This document shows positions 52,845 to 60,650 of a stretch of DNA of 64,000 bases, piece after piece. Source of the stretch: Persephonella sp. KM09-Lau-8 (GTDB lineage: Bacteria > Aquificota > Aquificia > Aquificales > Hydrogenothermaceae); NCBI RefSeq assembly GCF_000703085.1, contig NZ_JNLL01000001.1, forward strand, positions 496,001 to 560,000. Direction: 5' to 3'. Numbering within the stretch: the stretch's first letter is position 1; each line of letters begins with the position of its first letter. Both the position numbers and the translations under genes were made by a program. The notes under the pieces were generated by a model. It was given only the letters and a program-made list of their open reading frames with translations, ran no database searches and was not told the DNA's origin.

Positions 52845-53315
52845 CTATGATTTTTCAAAGAAAATATGAACCAAGGACATTCCTGCAAAAATCCTTATAG
52901 GAAATTCATTTGTGTTATAAAGACATAGTGTTATATTCCCTTCAAATCCATGTTCCATCCAGCCTGTATTCAAAAGTTGCAGTCCAAGTCTTGTAAGTCT
53001 GTATTTTGGCTGGATAAAAATTGCGATATTATCAGGCACAGATATATATTCCATACAATCTACAAGGAAAAATCTTTTAGGCTCAACTACTATACCTTTG
53101 TCGGATATATAATCTTTTTCCAGTATATTCAGATATGGATTTTTAGGGTCAAGGATTTGTAATTCCGGCTCAAGCTCTTTCGGAAACCTATAAAATCTGT
53201 CAGATATTCTTAAATCAATGGACGAGGGCTGCAACTGCAGCTCCTCATCAAAGGGGTCTATCTCAATAGAACCGATATCTATTAATTCTTTAATCTGCTT
53301 AGCTTTTAAAATCAT
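52845..53315 (-). CDS. dcd: dCTP deaminase/dUTPase-family protein, divergent
   Basis: A 156-residue trimeric-dUTPase-fold protein. LQLQPSSIDLRISDRFYRFP is the N-terminal Dcd signature, and TGWMEHGFEGNITLCLYNTN holds the conserved Glu of the deaminase. The usual GRSSLARLG segment is PKYRLTRLG, so the first phosphate-contacting Ser is absent, and the protein is shorter than common Dcd enzymes. A bifunctional or altered enzyme is possible. It lies 11 bases upstream of hom, downstream of elbB (9 bases). Confidence 0.82.
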   Translation of the reverse strand: MILKAKQIKELIDIGSIEIDPFDEELQLQPSSIDLRISDRFYRFPKELEPELQILDPKNPYLNILEKDYISDKGIVVEPKRFFLVDCMEYISVPDNIAIFIQPKYRLTRLGLQLLNTGWMEHGFEGNITLCLYNTNEFPIRIFAGMSLVHIFFEKS

Positions 53316-53324
53316 TTTTACTCC

Positions 53325-53981
53325 TTATTTTCTGGCAAGTCTGAGAACTTCTTTAACTAATTTTTCTATACCTTCAGCAACATCCTTTATTGTTTTTCCT
53401 TCCATATATGCTGGAGTAGATACTATTTTGTGTTCTTCATCAACAAGGGCTTCAGATACTGGGCATACCAGATGTTGCTGTCCCATTGCTTCAATAGCCT
53501 TTGCCACATCTTCATCGCTACCAATTGTTAATTTTGCTTTGGCTTCCCTTAATGCTGCCGCGACAATAACAGGAGAAATACACACTGCACCTATTGGTTT
53601 TCCTTTTTCAAACATCTCAACAAGAAGTCTTTTCACTTCTGGAATAACATCTGCTTCTGCACCTTTTTCAAGGAAGTTTGAGAAGTTTTTGGCAACTCCA
53701 TATCCACCGGGCATTATAAGTGCATCAATATCATCAGCAGATACCTCATTAATATCTTTTATATTTCCTCGTGCTATTCTGGCAGCTTCAACAAGGACAT
53801 TCCTTGTTTCATCCATTTTATCGCCGGTAAGATGATTAATAACCTCTTTTTGTGGAATATTAGGTGCCATACATACAATTTCTGCACCTTCTTTATCTAA
53901 GAAATAAAGTGTGAGTGTTGCCTCATGTATCTCAGCACCATCAAACACACCACATCCTGCAAGTAATACTCCTACTTTCAT
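53325..53981 (-). CDS. elbB: ElbB-like glyoxalase of the DJ-1/PfpI superfamily
   Basis: A 218-residue protein. VGVLLAGCGVFDGAEIHEAT is the ElbB N-terminal motif, with the conserved Glu; MPGGYGVAKNFSNFL and KPIGAVCISPVIVAAAL hold the nucleophile elbow Cys. ElbB shows glyoxalase activity and was linked to isoprenoid biosynthesis in E. coli. First gene of the minus-strand operon elbB-dcd-hom-DASS-Nudix-lpxL. GGGGGTAATGCC precedes the ATG. Divergent from atpC. Confidence 0.93.
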   Translation of the reverse strand: MKVGVLLAGCGVFDGAEIHEATLTLYFLDKEGAEIVCMAPNIPQKEVINHLTGDKMDETRNVLVEAARIARGNIKDINEVSADDIDALIMPGGYGVAKNFSNFLEKGAEADVIPEVKRLLVEMFEKGKPIGAVCISPVIVAAALREAKAKLTIGSDEDVAKAIEAMGQQHLVCPVSEALVDEEHKIVSTPAYMEGKTIKDVAEGIEKLVKEVLRLARK

Positions 53982-54058
53982 GGCATTACCCCCTTTTATG
54001 AAATTTACCTGATTTTATTGTAAACTAATTTATTGAAAGAATTAACAGGAGGCAAGGA

Positions 54059-54469
54059 ATGTATCAACTGGAAGTTGTAACTCCAAAAGGAATAGTTTTT
54101 CAAGGAGAGGTTGAACAGACAGTTATAAACACATCAGATGGAGAGATTGGTGTTTTAGAAAATCATATGCTTCTTTTAACAAATGTTGTTCCAGGAAAAT
54201 TAAGAATAGAAAGGGAAAATGAAGAGCCAATAGAATTTGCAGTTACTTATGGAAATATTGATGTTAGAGGCGATAGGGTTATTGTTTTAGTTGAAGAAGC
54301 GTTTGGTATAGAAGAAATAAATGTTGAACAGGAAAAACAAATTCTTGAGGAAGCAAAAGCAAAATTAGAACAAAAAGAAACACTTTCCCTTGAAGAAATA
54401 GAGCATTACGAAAAACTTAGAGAAAGAGCAGAAGTATTGCTTGAGCTTGCAGGTGTAAAAGTCAGATAA
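54059..54469 (+). CDS. atpC: F-type ATP synthase epsilon subunit
   Basis: A 136-residue subunit. The N-terminal beta-sandwich (YQLEVVTPKGIVFQGEVEQT and GEIGVLENHMLLLTNVVPGK) and the C-terminal two-helix domain (VEQEKQILEEAKAKLEQKET) are complete. It sits in the central stalk of F1. No other atp gene is in the window, so atpC is split from the rest, as in other Aquificota with scattered ATP synthase genes. GGAGG lies before the ATG. It touches the methyltransferase gene with no gap. Confidence 0.95.
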   Translation: MYQLEVVTPKGIVFQGEVEQTVINTSDGEIGVLENHMLLLTNVVPGKLRIERENEEPIEFAVTYGNIDVRGDRVIVLVEEAFGIEEINVEQEKQILEEAKAKLEQKETLSLEEIEHYEKLRERAEVLLELAGVKVR

Positions 54470-55219
54470 ATGGAAATAAAACCATCACAGGAAGAAGTCC
54501 TTACCCCTTTTATCAGGGGTAAGGTTCAGGTCATTCAAAGCAAATCAGGTTATAGATTTAATGTTGACAGCGTTTTACTGGCAGCTTTTATAAATATTCC
54601 AGATAAACCATCAAAACTTATAGACCTTGGGACAGGCTCAGGAATAATTCCTGTTTTACTATCTCTAAAATATAAAAATGTTGAATTATATGGTGTTGAA
54701 CTTCAGGAAAGCCTCTTTGCACAGGCATGGAAGAATTTTCAGCTTAATAAGATTAAGGGACAGGTTTTTAAAGGAGATATTAGAGAGATAAGAAGAATTT
54801 TCAGACCAGAAAGCTTTGATTATGTTGTTTTTAATCCACCTTACCATAAACCGCCTGAGAGTGTTGAATATACAGAGAAAAATATAGCCAGATATGAATT
54901 AGAAGGAAATGTCCGAGATTTTATAAAAGCAGCTTCCTATCTGCTTAAAAATAAAGGCAAACTTTTTATGGTTTTTCCTGCAGGAAGGCTATCTACGGTG
55001 ATTTCACTTCTACTTGATAAACAGATTTATCCAAAAAGATACAGATTTATCCATCCAACACTTGAAGAAAAGGCTACCCATTTTCTATTAGAAGCTGTGA
55101 AGGGTGCAAACCCTGAAGGAGAAATAATAGAAAAACCCTTAATCATGTATAAAGATCCAAAAAACAAGATATACACACCGGAAGTGGAATTTATTCTGGA
55201 AAAATTTACGGAGGAATAA
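54470..55219 (+). CDS. TrmN6-like adenine N6-methyltransferase (YfiC family)
   Basis: A 249-residue Rossmann-fold methyltransferase. The SAM-binding motif is LIDLGTGSGIIPVLLSLKY (about 58-76) and the catalytic NPPY motif of N6-adenine methyltransferases is in VVFNPPYHKPPES (about 120). This is the TrmN6/YfiC group that modifies A37 of tRNA1(Val); members acting on other substrates exist. It starts directly after atpC. Confidence 0.88.
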   Translation: MEIKPSQEEVLTPFIRGKVQVIQSKSGYRFNVDSVLLAAFINIPDKPSKLIDLGTGSGIIPVLLSLKYKNVELYGVELQESLFAQAWKNFQLNKIKGQVFKGDIREIRRIFRPESFDYVVFNPPYHKPPESVEYTEKNIARYELEGNVRDFIKAASYLLKNKGKLFMVFPAGRLSTVISLLLDKQIYPKRYRFIHPTLEEKATHFLLEAVKGANPEGEIIEKPLIMYKDPKNKIYTPEVEFILEKFTEE

Positions 55220-55222
55220 TAA

Positions 55223-55540
55223 ATGGACAAGAATTCTTTGCAGGCACTTGCAAAAATATCAATTATTGAAGGAATATCCTTGCTGATACTATTTTTTATA
55301 GCAATGCCCCTTAAATATATCTGGGGATATAAAATAGCAACACTAATATTTGGCTCAATCCATGGAATTTTATGGCTTGCATTTTTATATTTCTTATATC
55401 AGGCAAGACAGAAAAATAATCTTGATAATCAATTTGTAATAAAAATGCTGATATTCTCTGTTCTTCCTTTCGGATTTATCCCTATGGAAAAAATGATAAA
55501 AGAAAGGTTAGAACCCTTTAGTCAAACAGCACAAAATTAA
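55223..55540 (+). CDS. DUF3817 family membrane protein
   Basis: A 105-residue protein with three membrane helices. The family signature is IIEGISLLILFFIAMPLKYI (first helix) and GSIHGILWLAFLYFLYQARQ (second), followed by LPFGFIPMEKMIKER. DUF3817 proteins are common in bacteria and have no known function; some are fused to transporters. It follows the methyltransferase gene by 3 bases. Confidence 0.85.
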   Translation: MDKNSLQALAKISIIEGISLLILFFIAMPLKYIWGYKIATLIFGSIHGILWLAFLYFLYQARQKNNLDNQFVIKMLIFSVLPFGFIPMEKMIKERLEPFSQTAQN

Positions 55541-55585
55541 TGTAAAATAAATTAGTCAAAAAACATAAAAAGGAGTAAAGGACTA

Positions 55586-56200
55586 ATGTCAAAACTGGTT
55601 CTTGTTAGGCATGGACAATCAATATGGAACCTTCAAAATAGATTTACAGGATGGATAGATGTTCCTCTTACAGAAAAAGGAAAAGAAGAAGCTTACAAAG
55701 CAGGAGAACTGCTGAAAGATATCAGATTTGATGTTGCTTATACTTCAATGCTTACAAGAGCACAGGAAACCCTCAGAATAATACTGGAAACTATAGGACT
55801 TGCTATACCAGTCATAAAAGACCAGGCTCTCAATGAAAGACACTATGGAGCACTCCAAGGGCTTAATAAAGATAGAGCGCGAGAGAAATGGGGGAAAGAG
55901 ATAGTTCACCTGTGGAGAAGAAGTTATGATATTCCTCCACCGGAAGGGGAAAGTCTTAAAGACACAGCAGAAAGAACCATCCCATTTTTAGAAAGGGCAA
56001 TAATGGGAGATATTTTAGACGGTAGAGATGTTCTTGTTGTTGCCCATGGAAACTCCCTCAGGTCAATAGTTATGTATCTGGAAAAGCTTTCACCTGAAGA
56101 AATCATAAAAGTAGAAATACCAACAGGAACACCTATCGTTTATGAACTTGATGAAAATGGAAATATCATAAACAAAGAAATCAGACATTTAGAGGGCTAA
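55586..56200 (+). CDS. gpmA: 2,3-bisphosphoglycerate-dependent phosphoglycerate mutase
   Basis: A 204-residue enzyme that interconverts 3- and 2-phosphoglycerate. The catalytic phospho-His is in LVRHGQSIWNLQNRFTGWID, the second His in VVAHGNSLRSIVMYLE, and NERHYGALQGLNK is typical of dPGM. It is somewhat shorter than the E. coli enzyme at the C terminus. AAAGGAG lies before the ATG; tpiA follows after one base, so a central carbon pair is co-expressed. Confidence 0.96.
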   Translation: MSKLVLVRHGQSIWNLQNRFTGWIDVPLTEKGKEEAYKAGELLKDIRFDVAYTSMLTRAQETLRIILETIGLAIPVIKDQALNERHYGALQGLNKDRAREKWGKEIVHLWRRSYDIPPPEGESLKDTAERTIPFLERAIMGDILDGRDVLVVAHGNSLRSIVMYLEKLSPEEIIKVEIPTGTPIVYELDENGNIINKEIRHLEG

Positions 56201-56201
56201 A

Positions 56202-56972
56202 ATGAACTATCTTGTAGCTGCAAACTGGAAAATGAACAAAACCGTTGGGGAAACCCTTGAATATTTAGAGGTTTTTCTACCTTCTGTAAAAGACCTTATG
56301 CATATTGATATAATGATTGCTCCACCTTTTACGGCATTGTCCTCTGCTTCAATCAAACTGGATGCAGCTAAGAAAGAAGGAGAGTATAACGTAAAACTTG
56401 GTGCCCAAAATATGTATTATGTGGATAAAGGGGCATTTACCGGTGAAATATCCCCCTTAATGCTCACCGAATTAGATGTTGAGTATGTGATACTTGGGCA
56501 CTCAGAAAGAAGACATATCTTTGGTGAAAAAGATGACCTGATTAACAAAAAAGTAATAGCAGCCCTTGAACACGGTCTAAGACCTATTTTATGTGTCGGA
56601 GAAACAATAGAAGAAAGAGAACAGGGAAAAACCTTATCGGTTGTTGAAAGACAAATCAGAAACGGTCTTGCCGGTGTTGAAATGGACATGGTTTATATAG
56701 ATATTGCTTATGAGCCTGTATGGGCAATAGGAACAGGAGTTAATGCAACTCCCGAGCAGGCAGAGGAAGTTCATAGATTTATCAGGTCTCTTATAAATGA
56801 GATATCTAAAGGAAATGACCATAAAACACGAATTTTATATGGTGGTAGTGTTAATGAGAAAAATGCCAGAGACCTGATAAAAGAGCCAAATATAAATGGG
56901 TTTTTAGTTGGCACAGCCAGTCTTGACCCTGAAAGATTTTACAAAATTATTACCGAAGTTCTGGAGGTTTAA
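56202..56972 (+). CDS. tpiA: Triosephosphate isomerase
   Basis: A 256-residue TIM barrel. The N-terminal ANWKMNKT holds the catalytic Lys, VILGHSERRHIFGE the electrophilic His, YEPVWAIGTGVNATPEQAEE the catalytic Glu with loop 6, and LYGGSVNEKNA the phosphate site. Complete and of normal length. It lies between gpmA and secG, with single-base gaps. Confidence 0.98.
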   Translation: MNYLVAANWKMNKTVGETLEYLEVFLPSVKDLMHIDIMIAPPFTALSSASIKLDAAKKEGEYNVKLGAQNMYYVDKGAFTGEISPLMLTELDVEYVILGHSERRHIFGEKDDLINKKVIAALEHGLRPILCVGETIEEREQGKTLSVVERQIRNGLAGVEMDMVYIDIAYEPVWAIGTGVNATPEQAEEVHRFIRSLINEISKGNDHKTRILYGGSVNEKNARDLIKEPNINGFLVGTASLDPERFYKIITEVLEV

Positions 56973-56973
56973 G

Positions 56974-57288
56974 ATGGAAATACTTTTTACTATACTCTCT
57001 ATTCTGCTTGTCATAGATGCTGTCTTACTTATTATCATAGTTCTAATGCAAAAAACAAAAGGTGCTGAGATTGGAGCTATTTTCGGTTCAGGTGCAGCTG
57101 CAGCTGTCCTGGGAGCAGGTGCTTCAAATATTCTTACAAAAATAACATACTGGCTCGGTGGAATATTTTTATTTCTTGTATTTGCACTTTCTTATATACA
57201 TCACAAAAGTGTAACATCAGGCTCCGTAGTAACTGATATCCCTGCACAACAAACACCTGTAGAAAAACATCAGGAGCAAACAAAATGA
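56974..57288 (+). CDS. secG: Preprotein translocase subunit SecG
   Basis: A 104-residue membrane protein with two helices (about 2-22 and 52-72). GAEIGAIFGSGAAAAVLGAG is the conserved cytoplasmic loop of SecG. ATG 56974 is chosen, with GGAGG just upstream; a longer frame from 56908 runs inside tpiA and is rejected. The tail is hydrophilic. It overlaps the next gene by four bases. The tpiA-secG order is common in bacteria. Confidence 0.95.
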   Translation: MEILFTILSILLVIDAVLLIIIVLMQKTKGAEIGAIFGSGAAAAVLGAGASNILTKITYWLGGIFLFLVFALSYIHHKSVTSGSVVTDIPAQQTPVEKHQEQTK

Positions 57289-57890
57289 GAAAAGCATTAA
57301 TTATTTTATCCTCAATCTCTATATTTTCCTTTTCATTTGCCCAGACCCTTGAAGAAAGGGTTCAGCAATTGGAAAAAAAAGTTCAACAACTGGAAGAAAG
57401 ACTGAACAAACTTGAAAATAAACAGGAAAAAACAGGTATTATATCAACCTCAGAAATTACAGATGTTATAGTTTCTTCCCCAGAACAAAAAATAATCCCG
57501 TATAAAGTTCTCTCCAAAAAGTTTAAGCCTAAAGCCTTAAAAGAAAGTCTCTGGGACAGAAACGACAAAATAATTCTTAAAATGGAATTTAAAAATAACC
57601 TGAATAAAGAAATAAACAATATAAACGGCAAAGTTATTATTTATGACAAAGATGGTAAAGAACTTATGTCAACAAAGGTTAATGTGAATAAAGCTTTAAA
57701 CTTTTTCTCCGGAACAACCATTAAACCCGGGGAAACGGTAAAAATGAATGTTGAGTTTGTTTACGATAAAAATAAACCTGAAGATAGAAAGGTTAAAGAA
57801 GCAAGCCTCAATGACCTTGTGGTTAAATTTTATCCACTTAAAATTGAGTTTGCAGATGGAACAACAAAATATATCAAATACAAGAGGTAA
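57285..57890 (+). CDS. Exported coiled-coil protein of unknown function
   Basis: A 201-residue protein. A signal peptide (RKALIILSSISIFSFSFAQ) is followed by a trimeric-type coiled coil (about 21-48: EERVQQLEKKVQQLEERLNK, then LENKQEK). The C-terminal domain is about 70-200 (KVIIYDKDGKELMSTKVNVN and FFSGTTIKPGETVKMNVEF). It has the look of a DUF-type immunoglobulin-like domain in which FxxGTxIKPGE is a strand-turn. I do not recognise the family. It sits between secG and the SPOUT-type methyltransferase gene. Confidence 0.65.
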   Translation: MRKALIILSSISIFSFSFAQTLEERVQQLEKKVQQLEERLNKLENKQEKTGIISTSEITDVIVSSPEQKIIPYKVLSKKFKPKALKESLWDRNDKIILKMEFKNNLNKEINNINGKVIIYDKDGKELMSTKVNVNKALNFFSGTTIKPGETVKMNVEFVYDKNKPEDRKVKEASLNDLVVKFYPLKIEFADGTTKYIKYKR

Positions 57891-57893
57891 TGG

Positions 57894-58466
57894 ATGAAGA
57901 ACAGCCACGTATTTATTTCGGTAGTCCATTACCCTGCTGTCAATAAGGATAAAAAATGGGTTGTTACATCTTTTACGACCCTTGATTTTCATGATATAGC
58001 AAGACCGGCAAGAACTTATGAGCTTGGTGGTTATTATATAGTTCAGCCCCTTGAAGCCCAGCAGTTTGTTATTTCTGAGCAAATAAAATACTGGACTGAA
58101 GGATTTGGCTCAACATTTAATCCAAGAAGAGCAGAAGCAGCAAAACTGGTCAGACTTGTTTCTTCAATAACAGAAGCAATGGAAAAAATAAAAGAAGAAA
58201 CAGGAAAAACTCCAAAGCTTATAGCCACATCTGCAAAGAAATACCCACAAACTATTTCTTACAGAGAAATGGCCGAAATAATAAGTAAGAGAGAAGATGT
58301 ATTCTTAATACTGATGGGAACAGGTTGGGGTATGCCTGAAGAACTTGTAAGCAGTTGTGATTATATCCTTGAGCCTATATTAGGTGCAGGAGAATATAAC
58401 CACTTATCTGTTAGAAACGCATCTGCAATAGTATTGGACAGACTTTTTTCTCCAAACAGGTGCTAA
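57894..58466 (+). CDS. SPOUT-type RNA methyltransferase (PF09936 family)
   Basis: A 190-residue protein. VFISVVHYPAVNKDKKWVVT, the stretch FTTLDFHDIARPART and the end FLILMGTGWGMPEELVSSCD, then YILEPILGAGEYNHLSVRNA, are the conserved blocks of the PF09936 family of predicted knotted (SPOUT) RNA methyltransferases. In many bacteria it lies next to trmD; here it precedes mraY by 3 bases. The modified nucleotide is unknown. Confidence 0.88.
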   Translation: MKNSHVFISVVHYPAVNKDKKWVVTSFTTLDFHDIARPARTYELGGYYIVQPLEAQQFVISEQIKYWTEGFGSTFNPRRAEAAKLVRLVSSITEAMEKIKEETGKTPKLIATSAKKYPQTISYREMAEIISKREDVFLILMGTGWGMPEELVSSCDYILEPILGAGEYNHLSVRNASAIVLDRLFSPNRC

Positions 58467-58469
58467 TAA

Positions 58470-59534
58470 ATGCTGTATCACATATTTTACCAGTTATTTG
58501 ATATCAATTTATTTAAGTATATTACATTTAGAGGTTTTTATGCTCTTATTACTTCTTTTTTGATATCGCTTGTTATAGGTCCTTATATCATTCAAAAACT
58601 AAAAGTATTCCAGAAAAAAGAAGGTGGTTATGTTCGGGACTATACACCTGAATGGCATGAATTAAAAAAATACACTCCAACAATGGGTGGAATTCTTATT
58701 ATAATCACTGTGCTGTTTTCTTCCCTTTTGTGGTGCAGACTGGATAATTTTTATGTATGGATTGTTATTTTTGCCCTTTTATCATTTGCCTTGATAGGTG
58801 GCTGGGATGATTACCTGAAAATCACAAGAAAAAAAGGAATATCTTCAAAAGCAAAATTTACAGCCCAGCTGATTTTTGCAACCTTAATAGCAGTTGCCCT
58901 TTATTTTTATCCTGGGTTTGACACTAATCTTTATCTGCCGTTTTTCAAAAATATCCATATAAACATGGGGCTTTTATATATACCATTTATGATTTTTATT
59001 ATTGTTGGCACTTCCAATGCTGTTAATCTTACAGATGGTCTTGATGGCCTTGCAATCGGGCCCTCATTAATTGCTATAGCATCTTTTGCATTTTTTGCTT
59101 ATGTAGCAGGACACTCTAAACTGGCTGCATATTTACATCTTCCCCATATTGCTGGTAGTGGAGAGTTAACAGTTTTCCTTATGGCTTTCTTAGGAGCCGG
59201 TCTTGGCTTCCTGTGGTATAACTCTTTTCCAGCAGAGGTTTTTATGGGGGATGCCGGAGCTCTGTCAATAGGTGCTGTTTTGGGAACTGTAGCTATTATT
59301 ACAAAGCAAGAAATTATTCTTGCAATTGTTGGTGGTATATTTGTTGTGGAAACTCTGTCTGTTATTATTCAGGTTGCATATTATAAAGCCACAGGAAAAA
59401 GACTGTTTCTGATGGCACCAATACATCATCATTTTGAAAAAAAGGGTATAAAAGAGCCTAAAATAGTCACAAGGGTATGGATAATATCTATTCTTCTTGC
59501 AATAATAGCCCTTTCTACTCTAAAAATCAGATAA
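58470..59534 (+). CDS. mraY: Phospho-N-acetylmuramoyl-pentapeptide transferase MraY
   Basis: A 354-residue enzyme with ten membrane helices that makes lipid I from UDP-MurNAc-pentapeptide. Motifs are KKYTPTMGGILII, the catalytic Asp pair in LIGGWDDYLKI, VGTSNAVNLTDGLDGLAIGP, EVFMGDAGALSIGAVLG and LMAPIHHHFEKKG. The last gene of the operon that starts at atpC. No other mur gene is next to it in the window; ftsI and rsmH are 25 kb away. Confidence 0.97.
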   Translation: MLYHIFYQLFDINLFKYITFRGFYALITSFLISLVIGPYIIQKLKVFQKKEGGYVRDYTPEWHELKKYTPTMGGILIIITVLFSSLLWCRLDNFYVWIVIFALLSFALIGGWDDYLKITRKKGISSKAKFTAQLIFATLIAVALYFYPGFDTNLYLPFFKNIHINMGLLYIPFMIFIIVGTSNAVNLTDGLDGLAIGPSLIAIASFAFFAYVAGHSKLAAYLHLPHIAGSGELTVFLMAFLGAGLGFLWYNSFPAEVFMGDAGALSIGAVLGTVAIITKQEIILAIVGGIFVVETLSVIIQVAYYKATGKRLFLMAPIHHHFEKKGIKEPKIVTRVWIISILLAIIALSTLKIR

Positions 59535-59619
59535 ATTTCGTTTTAAAATCTGAGTATCACATAATTTGGAGCCTTAATTAAGGCAAAATTTCACAGGAAA
59601 TAAAGCTTTCTAAAGTTTT
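59535..59619. other. Short intergenic sequence resembling CRISPR leader segments
   Basis: CCTTAATTAAGGCAAAATTT and then CACAGGAAAT (about 59568-59597) matches the array 1 leader at about 1127-1156 in 25 of 30 bases. TCACATAATTTGGAG (59551-59565) and GGAAATAAAGCTTTC resemble pieces of the array 2 leader. CCTTAATTAAGG is itself a perfect 12-base palindrome. No repeats follow. It could be an old leader or a shared promoter-like element. Confidence 0.35.
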
Positions 59620-59925
59620 CTATTTGAGTTGAGGGGAAAGTTTGGATTCTTCTTTTATTTTTTCTAAGACTTCTTTAAAAGATAGCTTGAAATTATCATT
59701 TAGTGAATATATTCCTTCAAATAAAGAAGGATCTATTTTTTCCAAGTCCTCAATATCACATTCCAATTCTACAAGTTCACCTTGAGTTGATACTGCCAAA
59801 TCATAACAGGGAGTTTTTAAAAGAATTTCATTGGATAAATCTTCATTTATTTCAATATCATCTTCAGTATAAAGGCTAACTATTCCGTGTTCTAAAGCCT
59901 CTCTATCTATTTTTAGATTAATCAT
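59620..59925 (-). CDS. Acidic hypothetical protein, possible antitoxin/partner
   Basis: A 101-residue soluble, acidic protein (LEHGIVSLYTEDDIEINEDL and VELECDIEDLEKIDPSLFEG). No recognised domain. Its start overlaps the upstream basic gene by eight bases, so both are made together. The pairing of a basic nuclease-like protein with an acidic small protein suggests toxin and neutraliser, with the toxin gene first. This is inference. Confidence 0.5.
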   Translation of the reverse strand: MINLKIDREALEHGIVSLYTEDDIEINEDLSNEILLKTPCYDLAVSTQGELVELECDIEDLEKIDPSLFEGIYSLNDNFKLSFKEVLEKIKEESKLSPQLK

Positions 59926-60364
59926 TTTTATTTATCTCCTTGACAATAAATCTATCAGATTTTTTAAAATAATCAACCCTATTTACAATTATTGTTCTTA
60001 TGTTTTGAATATCTCTATTAACAACAACTGCCACACCCTTATTATCCAGTATTTTTACGAAATAGATTGAACCTTTTTTGCTCTTGTCTATGGAAATTAG
60101 GTCAGGTTTTTTTAAAATTAAACCAATATTTTGAAGGCCGTAAATATATTCACTTTTGTAGCGAGCTTTTTTCTTTTTTCTTTCTAAGTCTTTAAAGATA
60201 TGTTTAGCTTGATAGTCAGTTAAAATGTATTCGTTTGAAAGAATATCTTTGTGAATAGCAATTATTTTTTCCTTTCTTGGATACTGTTTGAGTTTTACAG
60301 TATCTCCTATTCTTTTTTCTACTTTTCTGTTCTCACCTACGTATTTTTTAAGAAATATATCCAT
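59918..60364 (-). CDS. Possible PBECR-like RNase toxin
   Basis: A 148-residue basic, Lys-rich protein. The middle (YILTDYQAKHIFKDLERKKK, then YIYGLQNIGLILKKPDLISI and VKILDNKGVAVVVNR) resembles the BECR-fold nucleases grouped as PBECR: a Q..HI helix, an I...P(D/N)xI strand and paired beta strands. The likely catalytic His is in QAKHI. No signal peptide. Overlaps the acidic gene by eight bases. The similarity is from pattern memory and needs a profile search. Confidence 0.45.
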   Translation of the reverse strand: MDIFLKKYVGENRKVEKRIGDTVKLKQYPRKEKIIAIHKDILSNEYILTDYQAKHIFKDLERKKKKARYKSEYIYGLQNIGLILKKPDLISIDKSKKGSIYFVKILDNKGVAVVVNRDIQNIRTIIVNRVDYFKKSDRFIVKEINKND

Positions 60365-60650
60365 AGCTTAATCTTATTTTCATAAATATTTTTCCTGTTG
60401 TAAAAAGAAAATATTCGCATAATATCCAAAATTTTCAAATTCTTTCATATATTTTGGCACAAATTTTTCCAAAACTTTTTTGTTTATTATGGGTTGCTCA
60501 AACAGGAACTATATAACACATCCAATTAGGATGAACTTTTTACCTTGGAATTTTATCCTAAGGATTACAGATAACTTTTCAAAAAAATATCATTAAAAAG
60601 CAATCAGCCATTAAAATTTAGAACTTAAAAGTTTAAAAATTTTTATTTTT
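60365..60650. other. AT-rich intergenic region
   Basis: No gene, RNA or clear repeat is visible in these 286 bases. It lies between rtcB (stop 60651) and the start of the possible toxin gene (60364), both on the minus strand, and should hold the latter's promoter; no good consensus match is found. T-rich and A-rich runs only. Confidence 0.5.
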
